Assembly (NCBI GenBank): GCA_900540865.1
Contig: UQHH01000007.1
Span: 1 to 64,000, forward strand
Direction: 5' to 3'
Origin: an uncultured Oscillospiraceae bacterium
GTDB lineage: Bacteria; Bacillota; Clostridia; Oscillospirales; Acutalibacteraceae
Length of the DNA: 64,000 bases
Of the stretch, positions 1 to 8,957 are shown piece after piece (within the stretch, counting starts at the first letter, position 1; the number at the start of each line of letters is the position of its first letter). The notes beneath the pieces were generated by a model. It searched no databases and was not told where the DNA came from. It worked only from the letters and a program-made list of their open reading frames with translations. The position numbers and the translations under genes were made by a program.

Positions 1-485
1 TAAAGCGCAAGTATTTACCATATCCGCAATGTACTCCGTTACTAAGAAAGTACAGTATCCACGAAGTACTCCGCGCGAAGGCGCGGCACACAGCGGTCCC
101 GTAGTATCTTTTCTACAACCCGTACACAAAACGAGGAACGGTCACAATTTCTATCATGTGGGGATTGTAAGGGGCGCAGCCCCTTGCTCGGCTGGAAAGG
201 GTCAAGGGAAAACCTGCGACGAGGTTTTCCCTGTCGACGAAAAGGGTTTACAAAAGGGAAAAACAGCGAATTGTTTTTCCCTTTTGAGCAAAACATAGAA
301 AGTTTTATCAAGAAATTCAAGAAGCAGAATGCTTCAATAAAAAAGAGAGAACAGCCGCAACTGTTCTCTAACCTTTGATTTAACATAGAAAAGTTTTATG
401 ATAAAACTCAAAAAATAAAAAGTTTATACTAAAATAAAAAAATAGGGTTCAAAAAGGGGAAAGCATAGCTGCTTTCCCCTTTTTA
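1..485. repeat. Hairpin-rich intergenic repeat region, copy 1 (left end outside window)
   Basis: No gene is supported here. The stretch is a chain of near-perfect stem-loops: CCGCGC/GCGCGG (71-86), a GGGAAAACC/GGTTTTCCC type stem (about 203-231), a GGGAAAAAC/GTTTTTCCC type stem (about 255-285), GAAGC/GCTTC (about 321-335), an AGAGAACAG/CTGTTCTCT stem (about 345-369) and the terminator at 452-485. Positions 53-170 match, in inverted orientation, 28990-29109 at roughly 80 percent by eye. Positions 235-310 match 29297-29370 in the same orientation almost exactly. Stem sequences differ while pairing is kept, which suggests structure matters. Short open frames crossing it are treated as by-products of the repeat. 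Confidence 0.7.
452..485. terminator. Bidirectional hairpin terminator downstream of nifU
   Basis: A 13-bp perfect stem, AAAAGGGGAAAGC (452-464) with GCTTTCCCCTTTT (471-483), has A and T runs on its flanks. It can stop transcription leaving nifU on the minus strand and also reads as a terminator on the plus strand. Confidence 0.75.
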
Positions 486-489
486 TCGA

Positions 490-933
490 TTACAAGCTGC
501 ACCCGCACCCCTCATGGTCGTGGTCGCATTCCTTGATTTCGCCGACAATCGGCACCGGGTCGATGCCCTTGCGCGTGTAATAATCGCTCAGCGCCGCCTT
601 GATTGCCTGCTCCGCTAAAACGGAACAGTGCACCTTGACCGGCGGAAGCCCGTCGAGCGCCTCCATAACCGCCTTGTTCGTAAGCTGTAAGGCTTCGTCG
701 ATGGTCTTACCCTTGATAAGCTCGGTCGCCATGGAGCTCGTCGCAATCGCGGCGCCGCAGCCGAACGTTTTAAAGCGTACGTCCGTGATGGTATCGCCGT
801 CAACCTTGATGTACATCTTCATAATATCGCCGCATTTGGAGTTGCCCACCTCGCCGATACCGTCCGCGTCCGGAATTTCTCCGACATTGCGCGGATTCGC
901 AAAATGCTCCATTACCTTTTCACTGTATGCCAT
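490..933 (-). CDS. nifU: Iron-sulfur cluster assembly scaffold protein, NifU/IscU type
   Basis: This 147-residue protein is the scaffold on which Fe-S clusters are built from sulfur delivered by the cysteine desulfurase encoded just upstream. The three conserved ligand cysteines are visible in NSKCGD, FGCGAA and VHCSVL. The length fits an IscU/NifU N-terminal domain protein. The last 15 residues form a His/Cys-rich tail (ECDHDHEGCGCSL) beyond the normal fold and may bind metal. The ATG start follows GGAATGAAGGG. It is the last gene of rnhA-nifS-nifU and lies 21 bp after nifS. The nifU name follows common Clostridia usage; iscU would also be fair. Confidence 0.93.
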   Translation of the reverse strand: MAYSEKVMEHFANPRNVGEIPDADGIGEVGNSKCGDIMKMYIKVDGDTITDVRFKTFGCGAAIATSSMATELIKGKTIDEALQLTNKAVMEALDGLPPVKVHCSVLAEQAIKAALSDYYTRKGIDPVPIVGEIKECDHDHEGCGCSL

Positions 934-954
934 AACCCTTCATTCCTTTCCGAG

Positions 955-2133
955 TCAATTGTTTTCTTTTACGATGCGCTCCCAAAGCGGGGAAATCGAA
1001 CGGAGGTATTCCACAATCGGGGGAACCGTCTCCAGGATATAATCGATGTCCTCCTCCGAGGTATCGTCGCTGAAAGATAGCCGCATCGAGCCGTGCGCGA
1101 TTTCATGCGGCAGCCCGATAGACAGCAGCACGTGGCTGGGGTCGAGCGAGCCGGACGTACACGCCGAGCCGGAGGACGCGCAGATACCCTTTAAATCGAG
1201 CTTTAAAAGGAGCGATTCGCCCTCGATTCCCTCAAAGCACATGTTGAGGTTCCCCGCAAGGCGTTTGTCCCGGTCGCCGTTTAAACGGGAGCGTTCTATT
1301 TTTAAAAGCCCGTCAATTAGGCGGTTTCTCATTTTCGTAATGCGCGCGTTGCGCTCGTCCATCGTGGCAAGTGCTTCCTTCACCGCGGCGGCTAAACCGA
1401 CGATTCCGGCGACGTTCTCCGTGCCCGCGCGCTGTCCGCGCTCCTGCGCGCCGCCGTCAATCAGGATTTCCGGCCGCACGCCGCGCCTGATATACAAAGC
1501 GCCGCAGCCCTTCGGGCCGTGCAGCTTGTGCGCCGTCAGGGAAAGCAGGTCGATGTTCTGCTCCTTCACGTCAATCGAAATATTTCCCACAGCCTGTACC
1601 GCATCCGTATGGAACAGCACGCCGTGCTTTTTGCAAACGGCTCCAATCTCAGAGATAGGCTGAATCGTCCCGATTTCGTTGTTCGCGTACATAATGGTAA
1701 CGAGCGCCGTGTCCTCGCGCAAAGCCGCTTCCAGTTCCTCTGGGCGGACCAGGCCGTCGCTGTGTACGTCGAGATATGTGACCTCGAATCCTTCCTTTTC
1801 GAGCGCTGCGCAGGTATGCAGCACCGCGTGATGCTCAAAGGCAGAGGTTACAATGTGCTTTTTGCCCTTCTTAGCAAGCGCGTGTGCAACACCCTTGATT
1901 GCCCAGTTGTCAGACTCGCTTCCGCCGGAGGTAAAATAAATCTCACCGGGCAGCGCGTTTAAGCACTGCGCAATGTCCTGCCTCGCGGTTTCGACCGCCT
2001 TTTTAGCCTGCCCGCCCACCGAATATAGGCTCGACGGGTTGCCGTAATATTCGGTCAGATACGGCATCATCTGTTCAAGCACCTTGGGGGAGAGCTTCGT
2101 CGTCGCCGCGTTGTCGGCGTAAATCCTTCTCAC
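955..2133 (-). CDS. nifS: Cysteine desulfurase, NifS/IscS family
   Basis: This 392-residue pyridoxal-phosphate enzyme converts cysteine to alanine and passes the sulfur as a persulfide to the NifU scaffold and probably to tRNA thiolation enzymes. The PLP lysine lies in SLTAHKLHGPKG. The catalytic cysteine sits in the mobile loop CASSGSACTSG, and the His of HTDAVQAVG near residue 180 is also typical. Translation probably starts at GTG (2131-2133) behind GGAAGGTG. It is the middle gene of a three-gene operon. Such desulfurases normally also serve thiamine and tRNA sulfur pathways, and a TtcA-like protein is encoded at 45637. Confidence 0.95.
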   Translation of the reverse strand: MRRIYADNAATTKLSPKVLEQMMPYLTEYYGNPSSLYSVGGQAKKAVETARQDIAQCLNALPGEIYFTSGGSESDNWAIKGVAHALAKKGKKHIVTSAFEHHAVLHTCAALEKEGFEVTYLDVHSDGLVRPEELEAALREDTALVTIMYANNEIGTIQPISEIGAVCKKHGVLFHTDAVQAVGNISIDVKEQNIDLLSLTAHKLHGPKGCGALYIRRGVRPEILIDGGAQERGQRAGTENVAGIVGLAAAVKEALATMDERNARITKMRNRLIDGLLKIERSRLNGDRDKRLAGNLNMCFEGIEGESLLLKLDLKGICASSGSACTSGSLDPSHVLLSIGLPHEIAHGSMRLSFSDDTSEEDIDYILETVPPIVEYLRSISPLWERIVKENN

Positions 2134-2163
2134 TATATATCACCTTCCGTTTTGCAGATTCAT

Positions 2164-2601
2164 TTATTGATACCGCCGCGCCGCCGCGACCGCCAAAGCG
2201 TCGCACCGTTCGTTTTCCGGATGTCCGGCGTGGCCCTTGACCCAAACCACCTCGACCGTATGCTTTTCACAGAGCTTTAAAAGCTCGTCCCAGAGCTCCG
2301 GGTTTAAAGCGGGCTCTTTTTTGTTGCGCATCCAGCCGTTTGCGCGCCATTTTTTCGCCCAGCCGAGCTTAATGGCGTTGCAGACATATTGGGAATCGCT
2401 GTACAAGGTTACGCTGCACGGCTCCTTTAACAGCTTTAACGCTTCAATCACGGCGGAAAGCTCCATGCGGTTGTTCGTTGTGTTTTTTTCGCCGCCGGAT
2501 ATTTCCTTTTCCGTCCCTTTATAGCGCATAACCGCGCCCCAGCCGCCCGGCCCCGGGTTTCCCTGGCAGGCGCCGTCGGTGTAAATTTCAACGTGCTTCA
2601 A
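2164..2601 (-). CDS. rnhA: Ribonuclease HI
   Basis: This protein degrades the RNA strand of RNA-DNA hybrids during replication and R-loop removal. The 145-residue product starts KHVEIYTDGACQGNPGPGG, the canonical RNase HI entry with the first catalytic Asp. The further acidic residues lie in RMELSAVIEAL and YSDSQYV, and the C-terminal His and Asp are also present. I place the start at TTG (2599-2601) because ATAAGGAG precedes it by a good distance. A longer ATG frame to 2688 would run through the promoter at 2636-2664. It is the first gene of the operon with nifS and nifU. Confidence 0.93.
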   Translation of the reverse strand: MKHVEIYTDGACQGNPGPGGWGAVMRYKGTEKEISGGEKNTTNNRMELSAVIEALKLLKEPCSVTLYSDSQYVCNAIKLGWAKKWRANGWMRNKKEPALNPELWDELLKLCEKHTVEVVWVKGHAGHPENERCDALAVAAARRYQ

Positions 2602-2635
2602 GGCGATTCTCCTTATATCTTGTGGTAGTGCGCTT

Positions 2636-2664
2636 ATTATACCCCTTCCCGCAGGCGTTTTCAA
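2636..2664 (-). promoter_or_regulatory. Sigma-A promoter of rnhA-nifS-nifU
   Basis: On the minus strand TTGAAA (2659-2664) is followed after 17 bp by a perfect TATAAT (2636-2641). Transcription would begin about 25-30 bases before the TTG start of rnhA. Confidence 0.75.
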
Positions 2665-2972
2665 TACTTTCCCGGCGGCTTCTGGCATAACTTAACAAAA
2701 TCACAAATTAAAGACGGCGTTTTTAAAATTATTGTCGCGTATGATGGTGCAAATGCAACAATTCCGGTTTGATTTTAATTGTTCAATCCGTTGGAATAAC
2801 TGCCGCAGAATTGTGCCATGATATGTGTAGCGGCAAACCGGCGCAAAATGAAAAAACGCGCGGCGCACCCGCCCTGTTAGTTTACGGGAAAAAGCGCGGC
2901 CTATTCAGAAAAACAGAACGAATTAATGGAGTAAATTGCCGCAAAGGAAAAAAAGGTGCCCATACGCGGCAC
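2665..2972. other. Intergenic stretch without a recognisable gene
   Basis: This stretch lies between two divergent promoters. Short open frames occur on both strands but none has a ribosome binding site, family signature or typical codon use. I see no tRNA, riboswitch or repeat in it. Confidence 0.5.
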
Positions 2973-3001
2973 TTGACAGTACCGTTGAAATAGAATAAAA
3001 T
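2973..3001 (+). promoter_or_regulatory. Sigma-A promoter of the RNase J gene
   Basis: A perfect TTGACA (2973-2978), a 17-bp spacer and TAAAAT (2996-3001) give a strong promoter. It leaves a leader of about 145 bases before the GTG start. The leader contains a small CTGTGC/GCACAG stem (3069-3074 with 3092-3097) but no terminator. Confidence 0.8.
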
Positions 3002-3151
3002 GGATGCAACGTATGTGACCGGATTCGTTTTTTGTTTGAAGAAAATGTGTTTTAAATGATCGATGACTCTGTGCATGGGGCACCGTTTGCGGCACAGAAT
3101 AAAACAATACAATACAGTCAATACATAACGAAAGAAATTGGAGGTTTATTT

Positions 3152-5020
3152 GTGACATCAGACAATCAGAATAAGCCGTCTCAGAAGAAGACGGCTTCCA
3201 GAAAGCCGGCCGCCAAGCCGGCTGCAAAAACGGCGGCGAAGGAGAACGGGCAGAAGAAGGCCGCCCCGGCGCGCGGCAGCGCCAAAAAACCGGCGGAGGC
3301 CGCTAAAAAGACGCAGCGCTATCCGCAGAGAAAGAGACAGCCGGGCAGAAGACCCGCGAAAAAGCCGTCCATCAAGGTCGCGTTTATCGGCGGCTTAAAT
3401 GAAATCGGCAAAAATATTACCGTTTTCGAGTGCAATGGCGATATGTTCATCCTCGACTGCGGCATGGCATTCCCGGACGGCGACATGCTCGGCGTCGATT
3501 TGGTCATTCCGGATTTCAGCTATATTGAGGAAAACCAGGACAGGATTAAGGGACTAGTCATTACGCACGGCCATGAGGACCATATCGGCTCTATCCCGTA
3601 TCTGCTCAAGAATATGAATTTCCCGATTTACGGCACGAGCCTGACGCTCGGCCTTGTGGAAAACAAGCTCAAGGAGCATAATCTCCTTTATAAAGCAAAG
3701 CTCAATAAAGTAAACGCGGGCGATACGATTTCGCTTGGCTGCATGGACGTGGAGATGATACACGTCAACCATTCCATTCCGGACGCAGCCGCCGTAGCCA
3801 TCCATTCGCCGGCGGGCACGCTCGTGCATACGGGCGACTTTAAAATCGACTGTACGCCGATTGCCGGCGAAATGATAGATTTGGCCCGTTTTGCGGAGCT
3901 GGGCAAGCAGGGCGTTCTCGCTCTGTTTGCGGATTCAACCAACGCCGAGCGCCCCGGCTTTACCATGACTGAGCAGAAGGTCGGCGATTCGTTTGAAACG
4001 CTCTTTAAGCGCGCGGAAAAAAGCAGGATTATCATCGCGTCCTTCGCTTCCAACATCAACAGGGTCCAGCAGATTATCAACTGTGCCGCGCATTACGGCA
4101 GGAAGGTCGCTTTATCCGGGCGCAGCATGATAAACTACATGACAGTCGCCGCGGAGCTCGGCTATTTGGACGTGCCGGACGGCGTGATTATCGATATCGA
4201 CCTGTTAAAGCGCTACCCGAAGGAAAAAATCGTGCTTGTCACGACGGGTACCCAAGGCGAGCCGATGTCGGCCTTGTCGAGAATGGCGTTTGCCGACCAC
4301 CGCAAGGTTGAGGTCGGCGCGGGCGATTTCATTATTATTTCCGCGAACCCGATTCCCGGCAACGAGAAGATGGTCGGGAACGTTGTGGATGAGCTGTTGA
4401 AACGCGGCTGCGAGGTCGTTTACGAGTCAATGTACGAGGTACACGTTTCAGGCCACGCCTGCCAGGAGGAATTAAAGATTATCCATGGGCTTACAAAGCC
4501 GAAGTATTTTATTCCGGTGCACGGTGAGCAGAAGCATTTGAGAAAACACGCAAACCTTGCCTACAGCATGGGCATGGAGCATAAAAACGTATTTGTGGGC
4601 GACGTCGGCAGCGTCATTGAAATCAACCAGGATTATTTCAAGGAGCTCGAATCCGTCCAGGCGGGCAAGGTGTTCGTCGACGGTTTGGGCGTCGGCGACG
4701 TCGGAAGCATCGTCCTGCGCGACAGGAAGCACCTTGGACAGGACGGCCTGATTATCGTCGTGGCGTCCATCGACGCGTACGACGCGCATCTCATCGCGGG
4801 ACCGGATATTGTTTCAAGAGGCTTTGTGTATGTCAGGGAATCCGAAATGCTGCTCGACGAGGTGAGAAAGGCCGCAGAGGCCGTACTCAACGACTGCGCA
4901 TACGACAACATCCACGAATGGAACGTCATTAAAAATAAAATCAAGGATGAGGTTTCGCACCTCATTTACGACAGGACCAGACGCACCCCGATGATTTTGC
5001 CGATTATCATGGAGGTCTGA
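3152..5020 (+). CDS. rnj: Ribonuclease J
   Basis: RNase J is a metallo-beta-lactamase/beta-CASP nuclease with endonuclease and 5'-3' exonuclease activity that drives mRNA turnover and rRNA maturation in Firmicutes. The zinc motif HGHEDHIG follows DCGMAFPD, and the beta-CASP segment includes TTGTQGEPMSALSR and the late VHVSGHA. The 622-residue product carries a Lys/Ala/Pro-rich, strongly basic N-terminal extension of about 70 residues that family members usually lack and that could bind RNA. The GTG start (3152) follows TTGGAGG. A longer frame from 3056 would begin inside the leader. gdpP follows at 41 bp. Confidence 0.95.
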   Translation: MTSDNQNKPSQKKTASRKPAAKPAAKTAAKENGQKKAAPARGSAKKPAEAAKKTQRYPQRKRQPGRRPAKKPSIKVAFIGGLNEIGKNITVFECNGDMFILDCGMAFPDGDMLGVDLVIPDFSYIEENQDRIKGLVITHGHEDHIGSIPYLLKNMNFPIYGTSLTLGLVENKLKEHNLLYKAKLNKVNAGDTISLGCMDVEMIHVNHSIPDAAAVAIHSPAGTLVHTGDFKIDCTPIAGEMIDLARFAELGKQGVLALFADSTNAERPGFTMTEQKVGDSFETLFKRAEKSRIIIASFASNINRVQQIINCAAHYGRKVALSGRSMINYMTVAAELGYLDVPDGVIIDIDLLKRYPKEKIVLVTTGTQGEPMSALSRMAFADHRKVEVGAGDFIIISANPIPGNEKMVGNVVDELLKRGCEVVYESMYEVHVSGHACQEELKIIHGLTKPKYFIPVHGEQKHLRKHANLAYSMGMEHKNVFVGDVGSVIEINQDYFKELESVQAGKVFVDGLGVGDVGSIVLRDRKHLGQDGLIIVVASIDAYDAHLIAGPDIVSRGFVYVRESEMLLDEVRKAAEAVLNDCAYDNIHEWNVIKNKIKDEVSHLIYDRTRRTPMILPIIMEV

Positions 5021-5061
5021 GTCAGCGTTTGAATATTGGTTCCGGCGGAAGGAGTATGGTA

Positions 5062-7005
5062 ATGAAAAAAAAGGTTTGGACCTTGTCTCCCTATTTTTTG
5101 ATTTTTTCCGGCGTCATTCTTGGAATGGCGCTCTACTCCATCCGCTGGAATATTTATATCTTCTATATCGAAATTGCTGTCGCCATCCTTTCCATCCTGC
5201 TCGTTTACGTCAACCTCAAGCGGTTTGAACGGTATACGGCGCGCGTCGTCAAAAGCGCGCTCGCGGGTATCAAGGGGGTCAATACGAGCTATCTCGAGAA
5301 ATTTTCCGTCCCCGTCGTCGTCGCGGGCGACCAGGGCGACGTCATGTGGTACAACCAGAAGTTCAAAGACCGCCTGTGCAGCGGGCGGGAGGCAACAGGC
5401 GACTTCATCAGCCAGTACATACCGGGCTTTACCGTCGACGAAATCCTGCATCATGGCAGCGCTGACGTTTCCTACGGGAACAGGCGCTATACGGTGCTTG
5501 CCTGTTCGGTGGCGGACGGCGCGGTTCTTTATTTTATCGACGATACATATTACAAGAACACAGCGAAGGAATATGTAGAAAGCAGGCCGGCCGTCGCGAT
5601 GGTTTTGTTCGACAACCGCGAGGAGTTCGAGCGGGAAAACGACGACGAGCAGAGCGCGCACGCTGTTGTAACCATTGAAAACGCGCTTCAAAAATGGGCG
5701 GCAAAATACAACGCGTTATTTAAAAAGGTTTCCGGAAGCCGTTATATGGTGATTTTTGAGGAGCGCTTCGTGCGCAAGCTCGTGGAAGAAAAATTCCCGA
5801 TTCTTGAGGAAATCCGCGGCATCAAGTTTGCTAACAACAGGGAAGCGACCATCTCCATCGGCATTGGGCGCGGCGCGCAGGGCTTTAAGGAAAGCGAGCT
5901 TTGGGCGCGCAGGGCGCTTGAAATGGCGCTCGGCCGCGGCGGCGACCAGGTTGCCGTCAAAACGAAGGACGAATTCAGGTTCTTCGGCGGCGTTTCCAAG
6001 GGCTATGAAAAATTCGATAAGGTCAGGACGCGCGTTATCGCCAGCACCCTGTCCGAGCATATCAAGGGCAGCTCCCATGTGCTTTTAATGGGCCATAAAA
6101 ACTCAGATTTAGACTGTGTGGGCGCGGCAATCGGCCTGTGGAGCGCCATTACAAAGGCGCTGCAAAAGCCGGCGCATGTCGTCGTAAGGAAAGAGCAGTC
6201 GCTCGCAAGGCCGCTTATCGACAGCTTTTTAAACGCGGGCGGCGCCAATATGTTTATGGAGCCGGACGAAGCGCTCGGCGCGGTGAACGACAAGACGCTT
6301 TTGATTGTGGTGGACACCCATTCGCCGGCGTTTTTGGAAAGCTCCGAGATTTACCAGAAATGTAAGCAGGTCGTCGTTATCGACCATCACAGGATGATGG
6401 TCAACCGGATAGAAAATTCCGTCGTCTTTTTCCATGAGCCGTACGCCTCCTCCGCTTCGGAGATGGCAACCGAGCTCGTGCAGTACCTGGGCGACAACGT
6501 ATTGACCAGGCTGGAGGCGGAAGCGCTCCTGTCAGGCATTATGCTCGACACGAAGAATTTTGTCCTCAAAACGGGCGTGCGCACGTTTGAGGCGGCCGCC
6601 TACCTGCGCCAGCGCGGCGCGGACACGGTCGAGGTCAAACGGCTGTTTTCTAATTCCATCGACGCTTATAAAGCAAAATACCAGCTTGTTTCGCAGGCTG
6701 AAATCTATAATTCCTGCGCTTTGGCGTGCGCAGAGGACGTACCGCCGGACGTCAGGGTCACAGCCGCGCAGGCGGCAGACGAGCTTCTGGGGCTGCAGGA
6801 CGTGCGCGCTTCGTTCGTCATTTATTCGGCGGACGGCTGCGTCAACGTTTCGGCGCGCTCGCTCGGCGACGTGAACGTACAGGTCATTATGGAGCAGCTC
6901 GGCGGAGGCGGCCACCAAACGATGGCAGGCGCCCAAATTGAAGGGCAGCCGCTTACCGCGGTGCGCGACAAGCTGATTGAGATTGTAAGCCATCTCGATT
7001 CATAA
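5062..7005 (+). CDS. gdpP: Cyclic-di-AMP phosphodiesterase, GdpP family
   Basis: This membrane enzyme hydrolyses c-di-AMP, the messenger that sets potassium and osmotic balance in Firmicutes. Two transmembrane helices span about residues 10-52. They are followed by a PAS-like domain, a degenerate GGDEF domain and a DHH-DHHA1 phosphodiesterase module. The module shows GHKNSDLDCVGA, VVDTHSP, VIDHHR and the glycine-rich GGGGHQTMAGA. The length (647 residues) fits B. subtilis GdpP. The ATG at 5062 has GGAAGGAG seven bases ahead and is preferred over 5029. The order gdpP-rplI-dnaB is conserved in many Firmicutes. Confidence 0.95.
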   Translation: MKKKVWTLSPYFLIFSGVILGMALYSIRWNIYIFYIEIAVAILSILLVYVNLKRFERYTARVVKSALAGIKGVNTSYLEKFSVPVVVAGDQGDVMWYNQKFKDRLCSGREATGDFISQYIPGFTVDEILHHGSADVSYGNRRYTVLACSVADGAVLYFIDDTYYKNTAKEYVESRPAVAMVLFDNREEFERENDDEQSAHAVVTIENALQKWAAKYNALFKKVSGSRYMVIFEERFVRKLVEEKFPILEEIRGIKFANNREATISIGIGRGAQGFKESELWARRALEMALGRGGDQVAVKTKDEFRFFGGVSKGYEKFDKVRTRVIASTLSEHIKGSSHVLLMGHKNSDLDCVGAAIGLWSAITKALQKPAHVVVRKEQSLARPLIDSFLNAGGANMFMEPDEALGAVNDKTLLIVVDTHSPAFLESSEIYQKCKQVVVIDHHRMMVNRIENSVVFFHEPYASSASEMATELVQYLGDNVLTRLEAEALLSGIMLDTKNFVLKTGVRTFEAAAYLRQRGADTVEVKRLFSNSIDAYKAKYQLVSQAEIYNSCALACAEDVPPDVRVTAAQAADELLGLQDVRASFVIYSADGCVNVSARSLGDVNVQVIMEQLGGGGHQTMAGAQIEGQPLTAVRDKLIEIVSHLDS

Positions 7006-7035
7006 ATCGCACAGAATTTACTGGAGGGAACCGAT

Positions 7036-7485
7036 ATGAAAGTCATACTCTTACAGGACGTCAAGGGCAGCGGGAAAAAGGGAGAGCTTGTTAACGTCTC
7101 CGACGGCTACGCAAGGAACTTCCTCCTGCCCAGAAAGCTTGCCAAGGAAGCGAACACACAGGCAATGAACGAGCTGAAAAACGCGGAGCAGTCCAAGCAG
7201 TTTAAAATCGATTCCGATAAAGCCGCCGCGAACGACGCCAAGGCAAAGCTCGATGGCGCGACCATCAAGATTTACGCGAAGGCGGGCCAGGGCGGCAAGC
7301 TGTTCGGCTCCGTTACGGCGAAGGAAATCAGCGAGGAAATCAAAAACCAGCTCAAAATTGCGGTCGACAAGCGTAAAATTACACTCGATACCGACATCAA
7401 GGCGTACGGCACCTTCCAGTGCGCCGTCAAGCTTTACGCGGGCATTTCGGCCACAGTCAACGTGGTGGTTGCAGAAAAAGCCTGA
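7036..7485 (+). CDS. rplI: 50S ribosomal protein L9
   Basis: L9 binds 23S rRNA near the L1 stalk and helps maintain the reading frame. The 149-residue protein has the N-terminal signature LLQDVKGSGKKGELVNVSDG and the NFLLP that follows, a long charged central helix and the C-terminal rRNA-binding domain. The ATG follows CTGGAGGG. It sits 30 bp after gdpP and is separated from dnaB by a terminator-like hairpin. Confidence 0.97.
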   Translation: MKVILLQDVKGSGKKGELVNVSDGYARNFLLPRKLAKEANTQAMNELKNAEQSKQFKIDSDKAAANDAKAKLDGATIKIYAKAGQGGKLFGSVTAKEISEEIKNQLKIAVDKRKITLDTDIKAYGTFQCAVKLYAGISATVNVVVAEKA

Positions 7486-7512
7486 TTGCTTTATAATAGG
7501 GAATAACGGCGG

Positions 7513-7537
7513 AAGGGGGCGGCTCGCCCCCTTTTCT
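7513..7537 (+). terminator. Intrinsic terminator between rplI and dnaB
   Basis: The stem GGGGGC/GCCCCC with flanking AA/TT is followed by TTTTCTT. It may only partly uncouple dnaB from the genes upstream. Confidence 0.65.
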
Positions 7538-7592
7538 TAAACGGGAAAGAACTTGATACAAGCGTATTGCGCAAAGGGAATGGGATTAAAAA

Positions 7593-8957
7593 ATGGCGGA
7601 AATGAACATTACAACCGGATACGACGGTCTGAAGATGCCCTACAGCCCGGAGGCGGAGCAGTCCGTCCTCGGCGCTATCCTTCTCGACCCGACCTGCCTT
7701 GACAAGGTAGCGGAGCTTCTGCCCAAGCCGGACTATTTCCATCTTGCGAACCACCGCGCGATTTACGGCGCCATGCTCGACATGTTCACGGTCGGCAAGA
7801 CGGTCGATTTCGTCACGGTCAACGAGCGCTTAAAGCAGGACAAAACATTTGACGAAGCAAGCGCAAAGACCTACCTGATGCAGCTTGCCGAGATTGTACC
7901 GTCCATTTCAAACGTAGAGGTTTACGCGCGCATCGTGCGCGAAAAATACGAGGTGCGCAGCCTGATTATGGCGGCGCGCGACATCGTGGAAGAGGCGGCG
8001 CAGGGAGAATACGATTCCGAAACGCTCATCGATTCCGCGGAACAGAAAATCTTCGACATCCGCAGAGGGAAAAACATCCAGGGGCTGCAGCGTATCGACG
8101 AGGTTATTATCGAGACGTTCGACCGGCTCGATTTGCTCAATTCCGAGGACAGCGAGATGATTAAGCCTATCTCAACCGGAATTGCCGATTTAGACCGGAT
8201 GATTACCGGCCTCAACCGCTCAGACCTGATTCTGCTGGCTGCGCGCCCCGGTATGGGTAAAACGAGCTTTGCGCTCAACATCGCGCGCCACGCCGCGGTA
8301 AAGGGCAAGCGCCGCGTCGCGTTTTTCTCCCTGGAAATGTCGAAGGAGCAGCTCGGCTCCCGTTTGCTTTCCACAGAGGGCCTGATTGAAGGTACAAAGC
8401 TGCGCACCGGCAAGCTCAACAACGACGAATGGACGCGGCTGGTCGAAGCGGGCGACGTGCTCGGAAAAGCGGAAATTTACCTGGACGACACGCCGGGCAT
8501 TTCCGTCCCCGGCATGAAGGCAAAGCTCAGGCGGCTTCGGGGCGTCGACCTTGTCATCATCGACTATTTGCAGCTGATGGCGGGAAACAGGAGAACGGAC
8601 AACCGCGTACAGGAAATCTCCGAAATCACCAGAAACCTGAAAATCATGGCCAAAGAGCTCGACGTGCCTGTTATTACGCTATCGCAGTTATCCCGTGCGA
8701 GCGAGCAGAGAACCGACCATCGACCGCAGCTTTCCGACCTGAGGGACTCCGGTTCCATCGAACAGGACGCCGACATCGTGCTGTTTCTCTACCGCGAGGG
8801 CTACTATGAAAAGGACGCGGGCGAGGACGGCGCCGACCAGAACAGCGGCGAGTGCCTGGTCGCGAAAAACCGCCATGGCGAGGCGGGCTCGGTCAAGCTC
8901 CACTGGCAGGGCGAGTTTATGCGCTTTACCGCGCCGGAGGTGGGCCGTGGAGACTAA
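7593..8957 (+). CDS. dnaB: Replicative DNA helicase
   Basis: DnaB is the hexameric helicase that unwinds the replication fork. The 454-residue protein has the N-terminal DnaG-interacting domain with SPEAEQSVLGA near residue 14, and a RecA-like C-terminal domain. Walker A is ARPGMGKTSF, and the other conserved elements are FFSLEMSKEQL, IDYLQLM and LSDLRDSGSIEQDAD. No intein or insertion is seen. The ATG lies behind a weak AAAGGG. The stop codon overlaps the GTG start of tilS. Confidence 0.96.
   Translation: MAEMNITTGYDGLKMPYSPEAEQSVLGAILLDPTCLDKVAELLPKPDYFHLANHRAIYGAMLDMFTVGKTVDFVTVNERLKQDKTFDEASAKTYLMQLAEIVPSISNVEVYARIVREKYEVRSLIMAARDIVEEAAQGEYDSETLIDSAEQKIFDIRRGKNIQGLQRIDEVIIETFDRLDLLNSEDSEMIKPISTGIADLDRMITGLNRSDLILLAARPGMGKTSFALNIARHAAVKGKRRVAFFSLEMSKEQLGSRLLSTEGLIEGTKLRTGKLNNDEWTRLVEAGDVLGKAEIYLDDTPGISVPGMKAKLRRLRGVDLVIIDYLQLMAGNRRTDNRVQEISEITRNLKIMAKELDVPVITLSQLSRASEQRTDHRPQLSDLRDSGSIEQDADIVLFLYREGYYEKDAGEDGADQNSGECLVAKNRHGEAGSVKLHWQGEFMRFTAPEVGRGD

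Noticed and set aside
29..298. Open frame sharing PREGAAHSGPVV with a minus-strand frame at 28961-29353
   Set aside because: The shared peptide lies wholly in the repeat element, ends run into hairpins, and no ribosome binding site is present.
2769..2993. A 74-codon open frame upstream of RNase J
   Set aside because: No start signal or family signature, and it overlaps the RNase J promoter.
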